Source: Planktophila sp965267775
Lineage (GTDB): Bacteria > Actinomycetota > Actinomycetes > Nanopelagicales > Nanopelagicaceae
Reading direction: 5' to 3'
Length of the DNA: 64,000 nucleotides
Assembly: GCA_965267775.1 (NCBI GenBank)
Contig: OZ254140.1
Location: forward strand, 186,001 to 250,000
Positions within the stretch are counted from its first letter, which is position 1. Every line of letters starts with the position of its first letter. The notes beneath the pieces were generated by a model. That model worked only from the letters and a program-made list of their open reading frames with translations. It had not been told where the DNA came from and made no database searches. Made by a program: the position numbers and the translations under genes. Below, in pieces: positions 8,663-18,700 of the stretch.

Positions 8663-9115
8663 TTGGAAAAACAATTGAGCAATGACGATGTTCGCAAGGA
8701 AGCGATTGAAACTTATAACGAAGCCTTCGACCTAATCGAATCCGGCAAGGACTTAATCAACGCAGTTGATTTAGCCGGTAAATCTCTTGAACTATGGCGC
8801 CGCATTGGAAATGATCAAAATATGGCGATTGGTTACTGGCTTCACTCCCGCGCATTTGCTGCAGCGGGAAATGGTCACCTCGCAATACAAGCTGCCGAGA
8901 TCTCATTGCAACATCTTTCAAATATCGAATCGCCAGCCGATTGGTTGGTCGCTTCGCTCAATGAAGGATTGGCCCGCGCCTATGTCGCGGCCAATGACAC
9001 CCGCGCACAGGATGCAATCAAGAAGGCCGCGGAGTTAATAGCAAATATCGCAGATATTGAAGATCGAGAGCTGATTCAGGATCAATTCGCCTCTTTGCGA
9101 ACTTTCCGCTCCTGA
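8663..9115 (+). CDS. TPR-like helical protein of unknown function
   Basis: A 150-residue, all-helical protein with no signal peptide or membrane segment. Its pattern of alternating helices (ETYNEAFDLIESGKDLINAV, then LELWRRIGND, SRAFAAAGNGHLAIQAAE) looks like two or three degenerate tetratricopeptide repeats. No ATG is available near the beginning; TTG at 8663 follows AGGAAAG closely, and a second TTG at 8675 has better spacing, so the start is uncertain by four codons. It lies between ychF and ppk1 in the same direction and may be cotranscribed with ychF. Function not recognised. Confidence 0.6.
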   Translation: MEKQLSNDDVRKEAIETYNEAFDLIESGKDLINAVDLAGKSLELWRRIGNDQNMAIGYWLHSRAFAAAGNGHLAIQAAEISLQHLSNIESPADWLVASLNEGLARAYVAANDTRAQDAIKKAAELIANIADIEDRELIQDQFASLRTFRS

Positions 9116-9145
9116 CGAGAAGTAATTCCGCCCATGTTTGGGTAA

Positions 9146-11254
9146 ATGTCCTTTTTCGCTCACCTGTTGTTCACCTCAGGCGGTGAGCCTAGGGTGGTGA
9201 AGAACGCTCAGAATAACTTCATCGACCGCGATCTCAGTTGGCTCGACTTCAATACTCGCGTCCTAGAACTGGCAGAGAATCAGAAACTCCCACTTCTTGA
9301 GCGAGTCAAATTCTTAGCGATTTACTCCTCCAATCTCGATGAATTCTTTATGGTGCGCGTTGCTAGTCTGAAGCGCAAAATTGAATATGGAAATAACGAT
9401 CGATTGATATCAGGTCTCACCCCCCGCGAGTTGTTATCGGCAATTCATAGCAAAGTCCGAACACTTCAAGATCGAGTCTCTTTTCTTCTCATCAATGATC
9501 TTAAGCCACGATTATCGGAGCAAGGTGTCAAGAGAGTTAGCTGGGATTCACTCTCGGAATCAGAGAAGGCGCCACTTACTGAAAAATTTATACGAGAGAT
9601 TTTCCCTGTTCTTACGCCACTTGCATCCGACCCAGCGCATCCATTTCCACATATCTCGGGTCTCTCACTTAACTTAGGAATTATTGGTAAGAATAGTAAA
9701 GATGGTGAAGAGCAATTTGTTCGCGTAAAGGTTCCATCCAATGTTTCGCGCATGGTGCGCATTAATGAGAGTGACTTCTCATACATCTTGCTCGAAGATC
9801 TCATCGCCGAACACCTCCATCTGTTATTGCCGGGTGCGAAGATTGAAGAGATCTATTTCTTCCGAGTCACTAGAAATCAAGATCTAGATATCGATGAAGA
9901 TGATGCTGATGACCTTCTCGAATCGCTCGAGGAAGAGCTCTCACGACGAAAGTTTGGTGCCGCTGTCCGTATGGAAGTTGAACAAGGCGTTGCACCGCGC
10001 TTACTCGAGAAATTGACTGAAGAGTTAGAGATTGAGTCGCACGAAGTCTTTATTCATAAACCTCCGCTGGATTTAACGTATCTCTTTGAGATGTCTGCGA
10101 TTGATATGCCAGAACTTAAAGATGTGCCATTACGTTCTGTACAGCCTCATAAACTTGAAGATATTGATCGCCATGATGCAGATGCATTCTTCGCGGCAAT
10201 TCATGAGGGCGAAATACTTCTCCACCACCCGTACCAAACATTCACATCAACCGTCACGAGATTTGTAGAGCTCGCAGCTCAAGATCCAAAGGTTCTTGCG
10301 ATAAAGCAGACTCTGTATAGAACCTCTGGCGACTCACAAATTATGAAATCGCTCATTGAGGCCGCCAAGGCAGGCAAGCAGGTTCTTGCAGTAATCGAGC
10401 TCCGTGCTCGCTTTGATGAGCAGGCAAATGTTCGATGGGCCAAGAAACTTGAAGATGCTGGGGCTCATGTTGTTTATGGAGTCTTAGGTCTAAAGACCCA
10501 TGCAAAGGCGAGCCTTGTGGTTCGCAAAGAAGACCATGGTTTGACTGTTTATTCACACATTGGGACTGGTAATTACAACCCAAAGACCGCTCGAATTTAT
10601 GATGACCTTGGAATCATGAGCGCTGATCAAAGCCTTGGCCAAGATCTCTTAAAGCTCTTCAATCATTTAAGTGGTGTGCACTCAGAGTCTGAGTACTCGC
10701 GACTTCTCGTTGCCCCGCACGGAATTCGAAAGAACCTGCTTGAAAAGATTGAGAGAGAGCGCCGTAATCATTTGGATGGCAAGCCATCGCAGATCCGCTG
10801 GAAGATCAACTCACTTGTGGATAACGAGATGATTGAAGCGCTCTATGCAGCTGCTAAAGATGGCGTACCAATTCAACTCTTCGTTCGCGGTGCTTGCTCC
10901 TTCCGCATGAGCAAAGTTGCTCAATTTAGTAATGTCCGAGTTCGTTCCATCTTAGGTCGATTCCTCGAACATTCCCGAATCTATAACTTCCATAACGCCG
11001 GTAATCCTGAGTTCTTTATTGGTAGCGCAGACATCATGGAGCGAAACCTAGATCGTCGCGTTGAAGCACTGATTCGCATCGATGAAGAGAGCCACAGAGC
11101 AGAGCTCCAAACAATTTTGGATCTATCCATTTCCCCACGCTTTCGCATGTGGGAGATGACAGAAGAAGATTCATGGCTCTACATCAAGAATGGCCCCGAA
11201 GGTAAGCCCCTGGAAGATTTCCAGGAGTACTTCATTGAAAGGTATAAGAAATGA
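9146..11254 (+). CDS. ppk1: Polyphosphate kinase 1
   Basis: A PPK1 of about 700 residues, which builds polyphosphate from ATP. The N-terminal domain begins with RDLSWLDFNTRVLELA; the phospho-accepting histidine is in HIGTGNYNP (H about 471); ERNLDRRVEALIRIDEE near the end is the second phosphate-binding site. The first 17 residues (MSFFAHLLFTSGGEPR) are unlike the family, so translation may really start at a GTG at 9194 or 9197. A well-spaced hexamer pair TTGTTC-N17-TAGGGT lies within this stretch but would start RNA just after those GTGs, so the start is unresolved. The MutT1-like gene overlaps its end by four bases. Confidence 0.93.
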   Translation: MSFFAHLLFTSGGEPRVVKNAQNNFIDRDLSWLDFNTRVLELAENQKLPLLERVKFLAIYSSNLDEFFMVRVASLKRKIEYGNNDRLISGLTPRELLSAIHSKVRTLQDRVSFLLINDLKPRLSEQGVKRVSWDSLSESEKAPLTEKFIREIFPVLTPLASDPAHPFPHISGLSLNLGIIGKNSKDGEEQFVRVKVPSNVSRMVRINESDFSYILLEDLIAEHLHLLLPGAKIEEIYFFRVTRNQDLDIDEDDADDLLESLEEELSRRKFGAAVRMEVEQGVAPRLLEKLTEELEIESHEVFIHKPPLDLTYLFEMSAIDMPELKDVPLRSVQPHKLEDIDRHDADAFFAAIHEGEILLHHPYQTFTSTVTRFVELAAQDPKVLAIKQTLYRTSGDSQIMKSLIEAAKAGKQVLAVIELRARFDEQANVRWAKKLEDAGAHVVYGVLGLKTHAKASLVVRKEDHGLTVYSHIGTGNYNPKTARIYDDLGIMSADQSLGQDLLKLFNHLSGVHSESEYSRLLVAPHGIRKNLLEKIERERRNHLDGKPSQIRWKINSLVDNEMIEALYAAAKDGVPIQLFVRGACSFRMSKVAQFSNVRVRSILGRFLEHSRIYNFHNAGNPEFFIGSADIMERNLDRRVEALIRIDEESHRAELQTILDLSISPRFRMWEMTEEDSWLYIKNGPEGKPLEDFQEYFIERYKK

Positions 11255-12123
11255 TCAGAGCAGCAGGCGCAATTATTTGGCGCGAGAACTCACCCTTTGA
11301 CCTTGAAGTACTAGTAATTCACCGCCCTCAATATGACGACTGGTCTTTTCCAAAGGGCAAAGTTGACGATGGAGAATCTCCAATCGCTGCCGCCTACCGC
11401 GAGGTCAAAGAAGAGACTGGCGTCGATGCTGTCTTCGGACAATATCTTGGAACAACTTCTTACAAAGTGGATGAAAATAAGAAGAAGGTTAAGTATTGGA
11501 TGGCTCGGGCAAAGAACGACCCAACTCCGTTTATTCCAAATGCTGAAGTAGATAAAATTGAATGGGTTGATTCAAAGACTGCACGTCATTTCCTTACACA
11601 CGATGAAGATCGCGATCTTCTCGATGATTTCATGTCTAAGGAGCGTTACGCCTCGACTTTAATACTCCTTCGCCATGCGAAGGCGGTTAAGCGCAGCGAA
11701 TGGAACGATTACGATCTAGATCGCCCGCTCAATAACGATGGCGTGCAGCAAAGTCACAAGCTCGTTAAGCAGCTAGAACCATTTGGAATTCAGGGTATTT
11801 ACTCATCAGATGCCACTCGTTGCTTTACAACGGTTGAGCCATTTTCACAGAGTTCTGGAATAAAGGTAAATGTTGCCAAAGACCTTAATGAAGAAGAGTT
11901 CGATAAGAGCACTAAGACTTCCGTTGAATATGTTCGACAAGTGATGAAGTTCGAAGGCAACCATCTAGTTTCGGGACATAATCCGATCATTCCACATGTG
12001 CTTTCAAAGATTGCTCGTGTTGAATATTCATCTGATGATCTCAGCCCAGCAGATGCATGGATCGTGCACCACCGCGGAGATAAAGTTGTTGCAGTTGAGT
12101 TCTTAGCTCGACCTACGATTTAA
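11251..12123 (+). CDS. mutT1: NUDIX hydrolase fused to histidine phosphatase (MutT1-like)
   Basis: A two-domain protein of 290 residues. The N-terminal NUDIX domain has a complete box at residues 36-58 (G-x5-E-x7-REVKEETG). The C-terminal domain from about 133 is a histidine phosphatase with the catalytic LLRHAK motif (about 140) and a second His in SGHNP. The same fusion next to ppk1 is known in mycobacteria as MutT1, which hydrolyses 8-oxo-GTP, 8-oxo-dGTP and diadenosine polyphosphates. Overlaps ppk1 (ATGA) and converges with ppx by 11 bases, forming a polyphosphate and nucleotide-cleaning module. Confidence 0.9.
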   Translation: MIRAAGAIIWRENSPFDLEVLVIHRPQYDDWSFPKGKVDDGESPIAAAYREVKEETGVDAVFGQYLGTTSYKVDENKKKVKYWMARAKNDPTPFIPNAEVDKIEWVDSKTARHFLTHDEDRDLLDDFMSKERYASTLILLRHAKAVKRSEWNDYDLDRPLNNDGVQQSHKLVKQLEPFGIQGIYSSDATRCFTTVEPFSQSSGIKVNVAKDLNEEEFDKSTKTSVEYVRQVMKFEGNHLVSGHNPIIPHVLSKIARVEYSSDDLSPADAWIVHHRGDKVVAVEFLARPTI

Positions 12124-13027
12124 GCCAATCGAGTCGTTGCAAAACGATTCCTTCTCGGAGAGCCCATGGGCATTGAGTTAACTTCTCAATCCCTAGGCTC
12201 TCCATTGCTTTCTGGGCAACAATGGCTCCGGCAACAATTTGTCTTGCACGGCTTGTGGATACACCCGGGAGCGCAGCTCGCTCTGCATGGCTCATTGTCT
12301 GCAACTTTTGCGTAATCTTTTTCATACCTTCTTGTTTCAGGTCTTTGCCAAGTTCGGGCAGATAGTTCTCTTGAATACGTCGTAGCGTTCTAAAGGTCTT
12401 ACTTGTCCCAATAGCCGTGCACTTCGAAGTATCACCGACTTCAGCTTTCAAATTAGATAGCGTCTCTTCAATGTGCTTCTCTAATTTTCTAAGTGATTTC
12501 TCGGTAAATGGGTCACCGGATAGAAATTGACGGGTCATGCGGCTCGCACCCAACATGACTGAATTTGAATATTGTGGGTTCTCTTGATCTCCTCGGGCAA
12601 TCTCAAGTGATCCTCCACCAATGTCTAAAAGAAGAACATCGCCAGCAGACCATCCAACCCATCTGCGAACTGCAAGAAATGTAAATCGGGCTTCATCTTC
12701 ACCAGATAGAACTTCGAGATCAATTCCTGTTTCGCTAAGGACTGCTTCTAAAACTTTCTCAGAGTTATTGGCTTCTCGAATAGCTGAAGTTGCAAATGCA
12801 AGAGTTTCATCAATCTTTATTCCACGTGCCTGATTCTTCAGGCGGTTTAGTGTTGCAAGTAGAGTCTGAATTCCATCTGCTGAGAGATTGCCAGAATCAG
12901 TAAGAAATTCAGCGAGACGAATCTCTTCCTTAAAACTTTGATATGGCACTGGTGCCGAACCCTGGTGGGCATCCATGATTTGAAGATGAACGGTATTTGA
13001 ACCGACATCAAGGACTCCAAGGCGCAT
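12113..13027 (-). CDS. ppx: Exopolyphosphatase, Ppx/GppA family
   Basis: A 304-residue ASKHA-fold phosphatase. The first phosphate loop is GVLDVGSNTVHLQIMD (4-19), the second is LLLDIGGGSLEIARGD (about 130-145). The short form without the C-terminal HD domain is the usual actinobacterial Ppx, which removes terminal phosphate from polyphosphate or pppGpp. It faces ppk1/mutT1, so synthesis and breakdown are encoded side by side. On the minus strand TAGACT lies 7-12 bases before the ATG, pointing to a leaderless mRNA. Confidence 0.92.
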   Translation of the reverse strand: MRLGVLDVGSNTVHLQIMDAHQGSAPVPYQSFKEEIRLAEFLTDSGNLSADGIQTLLATLNRLKNQARGIKIDETLAFATSAIREANNSEKVLEAVLSETGIDLEVLSGEDEARFTFLAVRRWVGWSAGDVLLLDIGGGSLEIARGDQENPQYSNSVMLGASRMTRQFLSGDPFTEKSLRKLEKHIEETLSNLKAEVGDTSKCTAIGTSKTFRTLRRIQENYLPELGKDLKQEGMKKITQKLQTMSHAERAALPGVSTSRARQIVAGAIVAQKAMESLGIEKLTQCPWALREGIVLQRLDWLKS

Positions 13028-13109
13028 AGGTGAAGTCTATTCAGCGAAATTTCTATTAGATGAACGAGGCCTAAACAGTCGGCGATTATCTCTAAAGGGG
13101 CCTCTAAGG

Positions 13110-13142
13110 TAAGATTGGCACCTGCACTTCGCACGTAAGTGC
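13110..13142 (+). promoter_or_regulatory. typA promoter and leader hairpin
   Basis: TAAGAT (13110-13115) is a plausible -10 element. Just downstream GCACTT (13124-13129) and AAGTGC (13137-13142) form a six-base stem with a seven-base loop near the 5' end of the predicted transcript, followed by CCTTATTTATGGAG before the ATG at 13167. TypA is induced by stress in other bacteria, so a structured leader is plausible but untested. Confidence 0.4.
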
Positions 13143-13166
13143 CCTTATTTATGGAGTTTCATCTCA

Positions 13167-15062
13167 ATGGCAAAGACCCAAGAACACCTCAAAGACCTGC
13201 CTGTAAAGACCCGCGACAGCATCCGTAACGTCGCGATCATTGCTCACGTTGACCATGGAAAGACAACACTGGTTGATGCGATGCTCTGGCAGTCAGGCGC
13301 TTTCGCTGCTCACAAGAAGCAGGACGAGGGTCAAGACCGCATGATGGACTCGATGGACCTCGAGCGCGAAAAGGGAATTACTATCCTTGCTAAGAACACT
13401 GCGGTTCGCCGTGGTGATTCAGTTATCAACATCATTGATACACCAGGCCACGCTGACTTCGGTGGCGAGGTTGAGCGCGGTCTCGAAATGGTTGATGGCG
13501 TTATCTTGCTCGTCGATGCATCTGAAGGACCACTTCCACAGACTCGCTTCGTATTGCGCAAAGCTCTTCAGAAGAACCTTCCAGTTATCTTGCTTATTAA
13601 TAAGGTCGACCGTCCCGATGCACGTATCGCAGAGGTAGTCGATGAGGCATACGAGCTCTTCCTTGATCTCGATGCAAATGAAGAGCAGATCGATTTCCCA
13701 GTTGTCTATGCATCTGCAAAGAACGGTCGCGCTTCACTGACACGTCCTGCAGATGGCGGATTGCCAGATGAAGAGAACCTCGATGTTCTCTTCCAGGTTA
13801 TTCAGGACACTGTTCCAGCTCCTGTTTATCATGAGGGTGCACCACTTCAGGCACACGTTACAAACCTTGACTCATCTCCATTCCTTGGTCGCCTTGCACT
13901 GATGCGTATCCACGAAGGAACCCTTAAGAAGGGTCAGTCAGTAATGTGGATTAAGACTGATGGAACACAAGAGCGTGTAAAGATTTCAGAGCTTCTTATT
14001 ACTGAAGCTCTCGAGCGCGTTCCAGGACTTGAAGCTGGCCCTGGTGACATCGTTGCTATTGCAGGTATTGAAACAATTACATTGGGCGAGACTCTTGCAG
14101 ATCTCGAAAACCCACATGCACTTCCATTGATCAAGGTTGATGAGCCATCAATCTCTATGACAATTGGTATTAACACTTCTCCTCTCGCAGGAAAGTCAGG
14201 AAAATTACTTACTGCTCGTCAGGTGAAGGATCGCCTCGATAAGGAGCTCATTGGTAACGTTTCACTTCGTATTCTCAATACAGAGCGCCCAGATGCGTGG
14301 GAAGTTCAGGGACGCGGTGAGCTTCAGCTCGCTGTTCTCGTTGAAATCATGAAGCGCGAAGGCTTCGAGCTCACCGTTGGTAAGCCACAGGTTGTTACAA
14401 AGACAATCGATGGCAAGCTCCACGAGCCAATGGAGCGTTTAACTATTGATGCGCCTGAAGATTACCTCGGCGTTCTCACACAGTTGATGGCGCTTCGTAA
14501 GGGTCGCATGGAGCAAATGGTTAACCATGGCACTGGTTGGATTCGCCTTGAGTACAAGGTTCCATCACGTGGTCTCATCGGATTCCGTACAGAGTTCCTT
14601 ACTGAAACTCGCGGAACAGGTTTGCTCCACCACGTATTCGATTCATACGAGCCATGGTTCGGTGAACTTCGCACACGCGGAACAGGATCACTTGTTTCAG
14701 ACCGTATGGGCGCAGTTACTTCATATGCACTTCAGGGCGTTCAAGAGCGTGGAACAATCTTCGTCGAGCCAGGCGATGAGGTTTACGAGGGCATGGTAAT
14801 CGGTGAGAACTCACGTTCTGACGATATGGATGTCAACTGTGTTCGCGAAAAGAAGCTTACAAATATGCGTGCTTCAGGTACCGATGATTCTGAAAAGTTG
14901 ATTCCACCTAAGAAGCTCAACATGGAAGGTGCTCTCGAATTCTGTCGTGAAGATGAATGCGTTGAAGTAACTCCAGCTGTTGTTCGTATCCGTAAGGTTG
15001 TTCTTGATGGTGCAGAGCGTGCTCGCGCAACATCTCGTGCAAAGAAGAGCAATAACTCTTAA
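13167..15062 (+). CDS. typA: Translational GTPase TypA/BipA
   Basis: A 631-residue ribosome-binding GTPase of the EF-G family. G1 is AHVDHGKTTL (about 25-34), then REKGITI (switch I), DTPGHADFGGEVER (G3) and NKVDRPDA (G4). The C-terminal part contains the family's GLIGFRTEFLTETRGTG segment. TypA helps assemble large ribosomal subunits and is needed under cold and other stress. Single gene with its own promoter and followed by a strong terminator. The C-terminus ends in a basic tail. Confidence 0.96.
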   Translation: MAKTQEHLKDLPVKTRDSIRNVAIIAHVDHGKTTLVDAMLWQSGAFAAHKKQDEGQDRMMDSMDLEREKGITILAKNTAVRRGDSVINIIDTPGHADFGGEVERGLEMVDGVILLVDASEGPLPQTRFVLRKALQKNLPVILLINKVDRPDARIAEVVDEAYELFLDLDANEEQIDFPVVYASAKNGRASLTRPADGGLPDEENLDVLFQVIQDTVPAPVYHEGAPLQAHVTNLDSSPFLGRLALMRIHEGTLKKGQSVMWIKTDGTQERVKISELLITEALERVPGLEAGPGDIVAIAGIETITLGETLADLENPHALPLIKVDEPSISMTIGINTSPLAGKSGKLLTARQVKDRLDKELIGNVSLRILNTERPDAWEVQGRGELQLAVLVEIMKREGFELTVGKPQVVTKTIDGKLHEPMERLTIDAPEDYLGVLTQLMALRKGRMEQMVNHGTGWIRLEYKVPSRGLIGFRTEFLTETRGTGLLHHVFDSYEPWFGELRTRGTGSLVSDRMGAVTSYALQGVQERGTIFVEPGDEVYEGMVIGENSRSDDMDVNCVREKKLTNMRASGTDDSEKLIPPKKLNMEGALEFCREDECVEVTPAVVRIRKVVLDGAERARATSRAKKSNNS

Positions 15063-15083
15063 TTTTCAACCGCTCCAAAAGAA

Positions 15084-15128
15084 ATGGACCCGGCGCTAAC
15101 AATCGCGCCTAGGGTCCATATTCTTTTG
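15084..15128 (+). terminator. Rho-independent terminator after typA
   Basis: ATGGACCC plus GGCGC (15084-15096) pairs with GCGCC and GGGTCCAT (15105-15119), with a two-base bulge and an eight-base loop, followed by the T-rich run ATTCTTTTG. Confidence 0.8.
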
Positions 15129-15148
15129 CACGCTCTAAACTAACCACT

Positions 15149-15664
15149 ATGAACAAGCGACTCTCCTCACTCTTCTTCGCACTCCTCGCCACCGCGATTA
15201 TTACCCCCACTGCGGCATATGCGCATGCTGGGTTGGTGAGTTCAACGCCGGGGGCGAATAGTTCGGTGACGGTAATGCCGAGTGAAATTTCGCTGACATT
15301 TACTGAAGATTTGATGGTCCTCGGCGAGAAAGATGTGAACTCCATTTCTCTCAACATGATGGATGGCCCAGAGGTAACGCTGACAAATGTAAAGGTTGAT
15401 GGCGCGGTTCTCTCTGCCACAGTTCCGGCTGGCGAATATGAGTCAGGCACTTACGAGGTTTTCTACAAGATCGTCTCTGCAGACGGCCATAAGTTAAGTG
15501 ATAGCTACTCATTCTCACTCAATGGACCAACTCTCTATACAGCGCCAAATCCTGTGGCCGAGAAGGGCGATGGTGTTCTGCCGCTTCCGATTGTTGGCGC
15601 GATCGTCATAGTGGTCATACTCGGTGGATTCTTCGCCCTTCGCGCCCGTAACCGTAAGCGCTAG
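15149..15664 (+). CDS. CopC-domain membrane-anchored protein
   Basis: A 171-residue exported protein. Residues 1-25 are a signal peptide ending AYA; the predicted mature protein begins HAGLVSSTPG, with the N-terminal histidine (H26) that binds copper in CopC proteins. The CopC beta-barrel runs to about 125 and includes SADGHKLSDSY, whose His is a second copper-ligand candidate. A C-terminal membrane helix (about 148-165) and basic tail anchor it outside the cell. Leaderless signal TAAACT ends seven bases before the ATG. A copper-handling role is inferred from the family. Confidence 0.85.
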   Translation: MNKRLSSLFFALLATAIITPTAAYAHAGLVSSTPGANSSVTVMPSEISLTFTEDLMVLGEKDVNSISLNMMDGPEVTLTNVKVDGAVLSATVPAGEYESGTYEVFYKIVSADGHKLSDSYSFSLNGPTLYTAPNPVAEKGDGVLPLPIVGAIVIVVILGGFFALRARNRKR

Positions 15665-15701
15665 CGGGGATTTGTCGCCCGCTTAGGGTTGAATTCGTAC
15701 T

Positions 15702-18700
15702 ATGAGTAAAGCGGCGGCAGGTTCAGGGTTACGCCTAGTAGCGAACCCAATTACTCGCCCGCAACTCACCTTCGATGATCAGCAGAAATCTACAATCGCT
15801 CATCGCGGTTCTCCACTCATTATTCGTGGAGCGACCGGCACGGGTAAGACAACAACTCTTATCGAATGCGCCATTGATCGTATTCGCACAGGCGCAGCTG
15901 CAGATTCAATTCTTATCCTCGCATTTGGCCGTGAACGCGCATCAGAAATACGTGATGCAATTGTCGTTGCATCCGGCGGAACTATTCAGGAACCGGTTGC
16001 TCGCACATTTCACGCACTTGCATATTCAATTCTGGCGATGACATCGGGTGAAACCTTCCGTGAGACGGTCTTGATCTCTGGTGCTGAACAAGAAGCATTT
16101 ATTAAGGTCTTACTTGAAGGCAATATCGCAGATGGCGTTGATTGGTGGCCTGCGGATCTCCGAAAAGATCCTGGTGCCGTTGAAGAGATCGTTATGGGCG
16201 AACCGCTGCTTACACAGGGATTTATCCGTGAGCTTCGCGACTTGATGATGCGTGCAACAGAGCGCGGTTTAACGCCGACAGATCTTCGCGAAAAGGGTGA
16301 ACGCCTCAAAGAACGTTTCTGGAAACCAGCTGCGCAATTCTGGCAGCAGTACCTTGAGGTCTCTGCAAATATGGATACTGGTGCAGGAGATGCCAAGATG
16401 CGCATCGATCCATCAGAGATTATTAATGCAGCAATAGCTCACTTGAATCGCAATCCAGATCTCCTTGAAAGCTTGCGTAAGCGCTTTACGACAATCATGG
16501 TCGATGAGTTTCATGAGACCGATCCTGCGCAGCGACGCCTTCTTGAACTCTTAGCTGGTCAGGATTTCGTTGCAGTCGTGGATCCACAATCATCTGTCGG
16601 ACGCTTCCGTGGCTCTGATCCAGATGGGGTCAATGAATATCTTGATCGCGTCATTAGTGGCGCAACTACAGTCACTCTTACTGAGAATCATCGTGGCGCT
16701 CCATCTAAATTTGCTATCGAACTTCGCTCTGAAGCGGAAGAGGCGCAGTACATTGCCTACAACATCAAGCGAGCACACCTGATCGAAGGAATCGCCTACT
16801 CAGATATGGCGATCATTCTCCGTGCCCATAATGCAACGGCGACAGCTATTCGCAGAGCTTTGGGGCAATCTGGTATTCCTGTTGCCGGAGATCGCGAAGC
16901 GATCGCATCAAATGCAGCAATTGCACCATTCCTCTTACTAGCTCGCATTGCGGCAGGTATCGAAGGGCTCACGCTAGAAAATTGCGAACGTCTACTACTC
17001 GCTGAATTTGGTGGCGCTAGCTCTATCTCACTTCGAAGAATCCGCACCTCACTTCTTAAATCTCGCAACGATGCTACTGATACTCGTACCGGAACCGAGA
17101 TGATTATCGATGCCCTCGAAAAGGGCGATATTCCTATCGAAGAGAGCGCAGAACTTCGTCGCATCCACGATCTCCTCGCATCAGCACGTAAATCTCTACG
17201 GAAGAAGAACGCATCCATCCATGATCTTCTCTGGGCAATCTGGTCAGAGGCTCGCAATGCAGAGAACCAACTGATCTCTGAAGCATGGCAACGAGCAGCG
17301 CTCCGTGGTGGTTCCCGTGGAGCTACTGCAGATCGCGATCTCGATGCGATGGTGCAACTCTTTGACTCCGCCGCCCGCCATATAGATCGTATGCCTGGTG
17401 CTCATCCAAAGATTTTCCTCAATGAAATATCTCAAGAGAATATTGTCTCTGACCTGATTACAACGAAGGGAGTACGTCCTGATGTCGTAGAACTCTTAAC
17501 GGTTCACTCAGCTAAGGGACTTCAATATAAGCGCGTCTTCGTTGCTGGCATTCAAGAAGGTATCTGGCCAAACCTTAAGCAGCGCAGCACGCTGCTCGGT
17601 GCAGAACGACTCGTCGAACGCGAACGCCATGGCGAAGAGTTGGCACAAGTAGCCCTCGATCTCATCACCGCTCAATCACTCGCCGAAGATGAGAAGCGCC
17701 TCTTCCATGTTGCAACTACTCGTGGCAGCGAAGAACTTCACATCACTGCAGTTACTCGTGAAGAAGATTCGCCATCATCATTTTTCCTAGAGGCATCAGA
17801 ATCAGAAGAATTCTTGACCATCGAATTTAACGATGCACGACCTCTTACTGCCAATGCTCTTGTGGCATCCCTTCGCCGATCACTTACATCCGAAAAAGGC
17901 GATCTCGCCGCATCACTTCTTGCAACGCTCGCCTCATCAGACATCGCAGTTGCCGACCCTGATAACTGGCTTGGCGCACATCCCCTCACAACGGAAGAAC
18001 CGCTATTTGATGAGAGCGAGCTGATTCCTATCTCACCAAGCGCTGCAGAATCATTTGAGACGTGCGGCTTAAAGTGGCTTCTTGAGCGCCATGGCGGATC
18101 AGATGGTGATTCCACAGCGCAGCTCTTGGGCTCAGTAATTCATGAATATGCACGTATTAAGGTCGAAGACCCCGCAATTACCGATCAAGATCTCTACGCC
18201 TCTCTCGATAAAGCATGGCCTCTCATCACTGAATCGACCGGTTGGATTAGCAAGTTACAACTTCAACGAGCGCAGAAGATGCTTGAACGATTTGCTCAAT
18301 ACCACCGCACATCAACTCGCACCGTTGAAGGAGTTGAGCTCACCTTTGAATTTGATCTCGGTCGGGCAAAGGTTCGCGGTTCAGTCGATCGCCTTGAAGT
18401 AGATGGTGATGGCAAATTCTTCGTTGTGGACTTTAAGACCGGGAAAGCAATCGGTAAGAAAGAAGCTGCTGAGAACCTTCAATTAGCCTGCTATCAATTA
18501 GCTGTTGTCCTCAATGGATTTGAGAAGAAGTTCGAATCACCTGAAATCTCAGGGTCGCATCTCGTCTTCCTCGGCCACGATACAAAGGATGTCGCCACTC
18601 GTGAACGTCCACCGATTGTTGTAGAAGATGTCACGACACATCTTGGTTCGATTGCAGATCAGATGGCAGCTCCAACATTTATCGCAAAGAAGAATGATTT

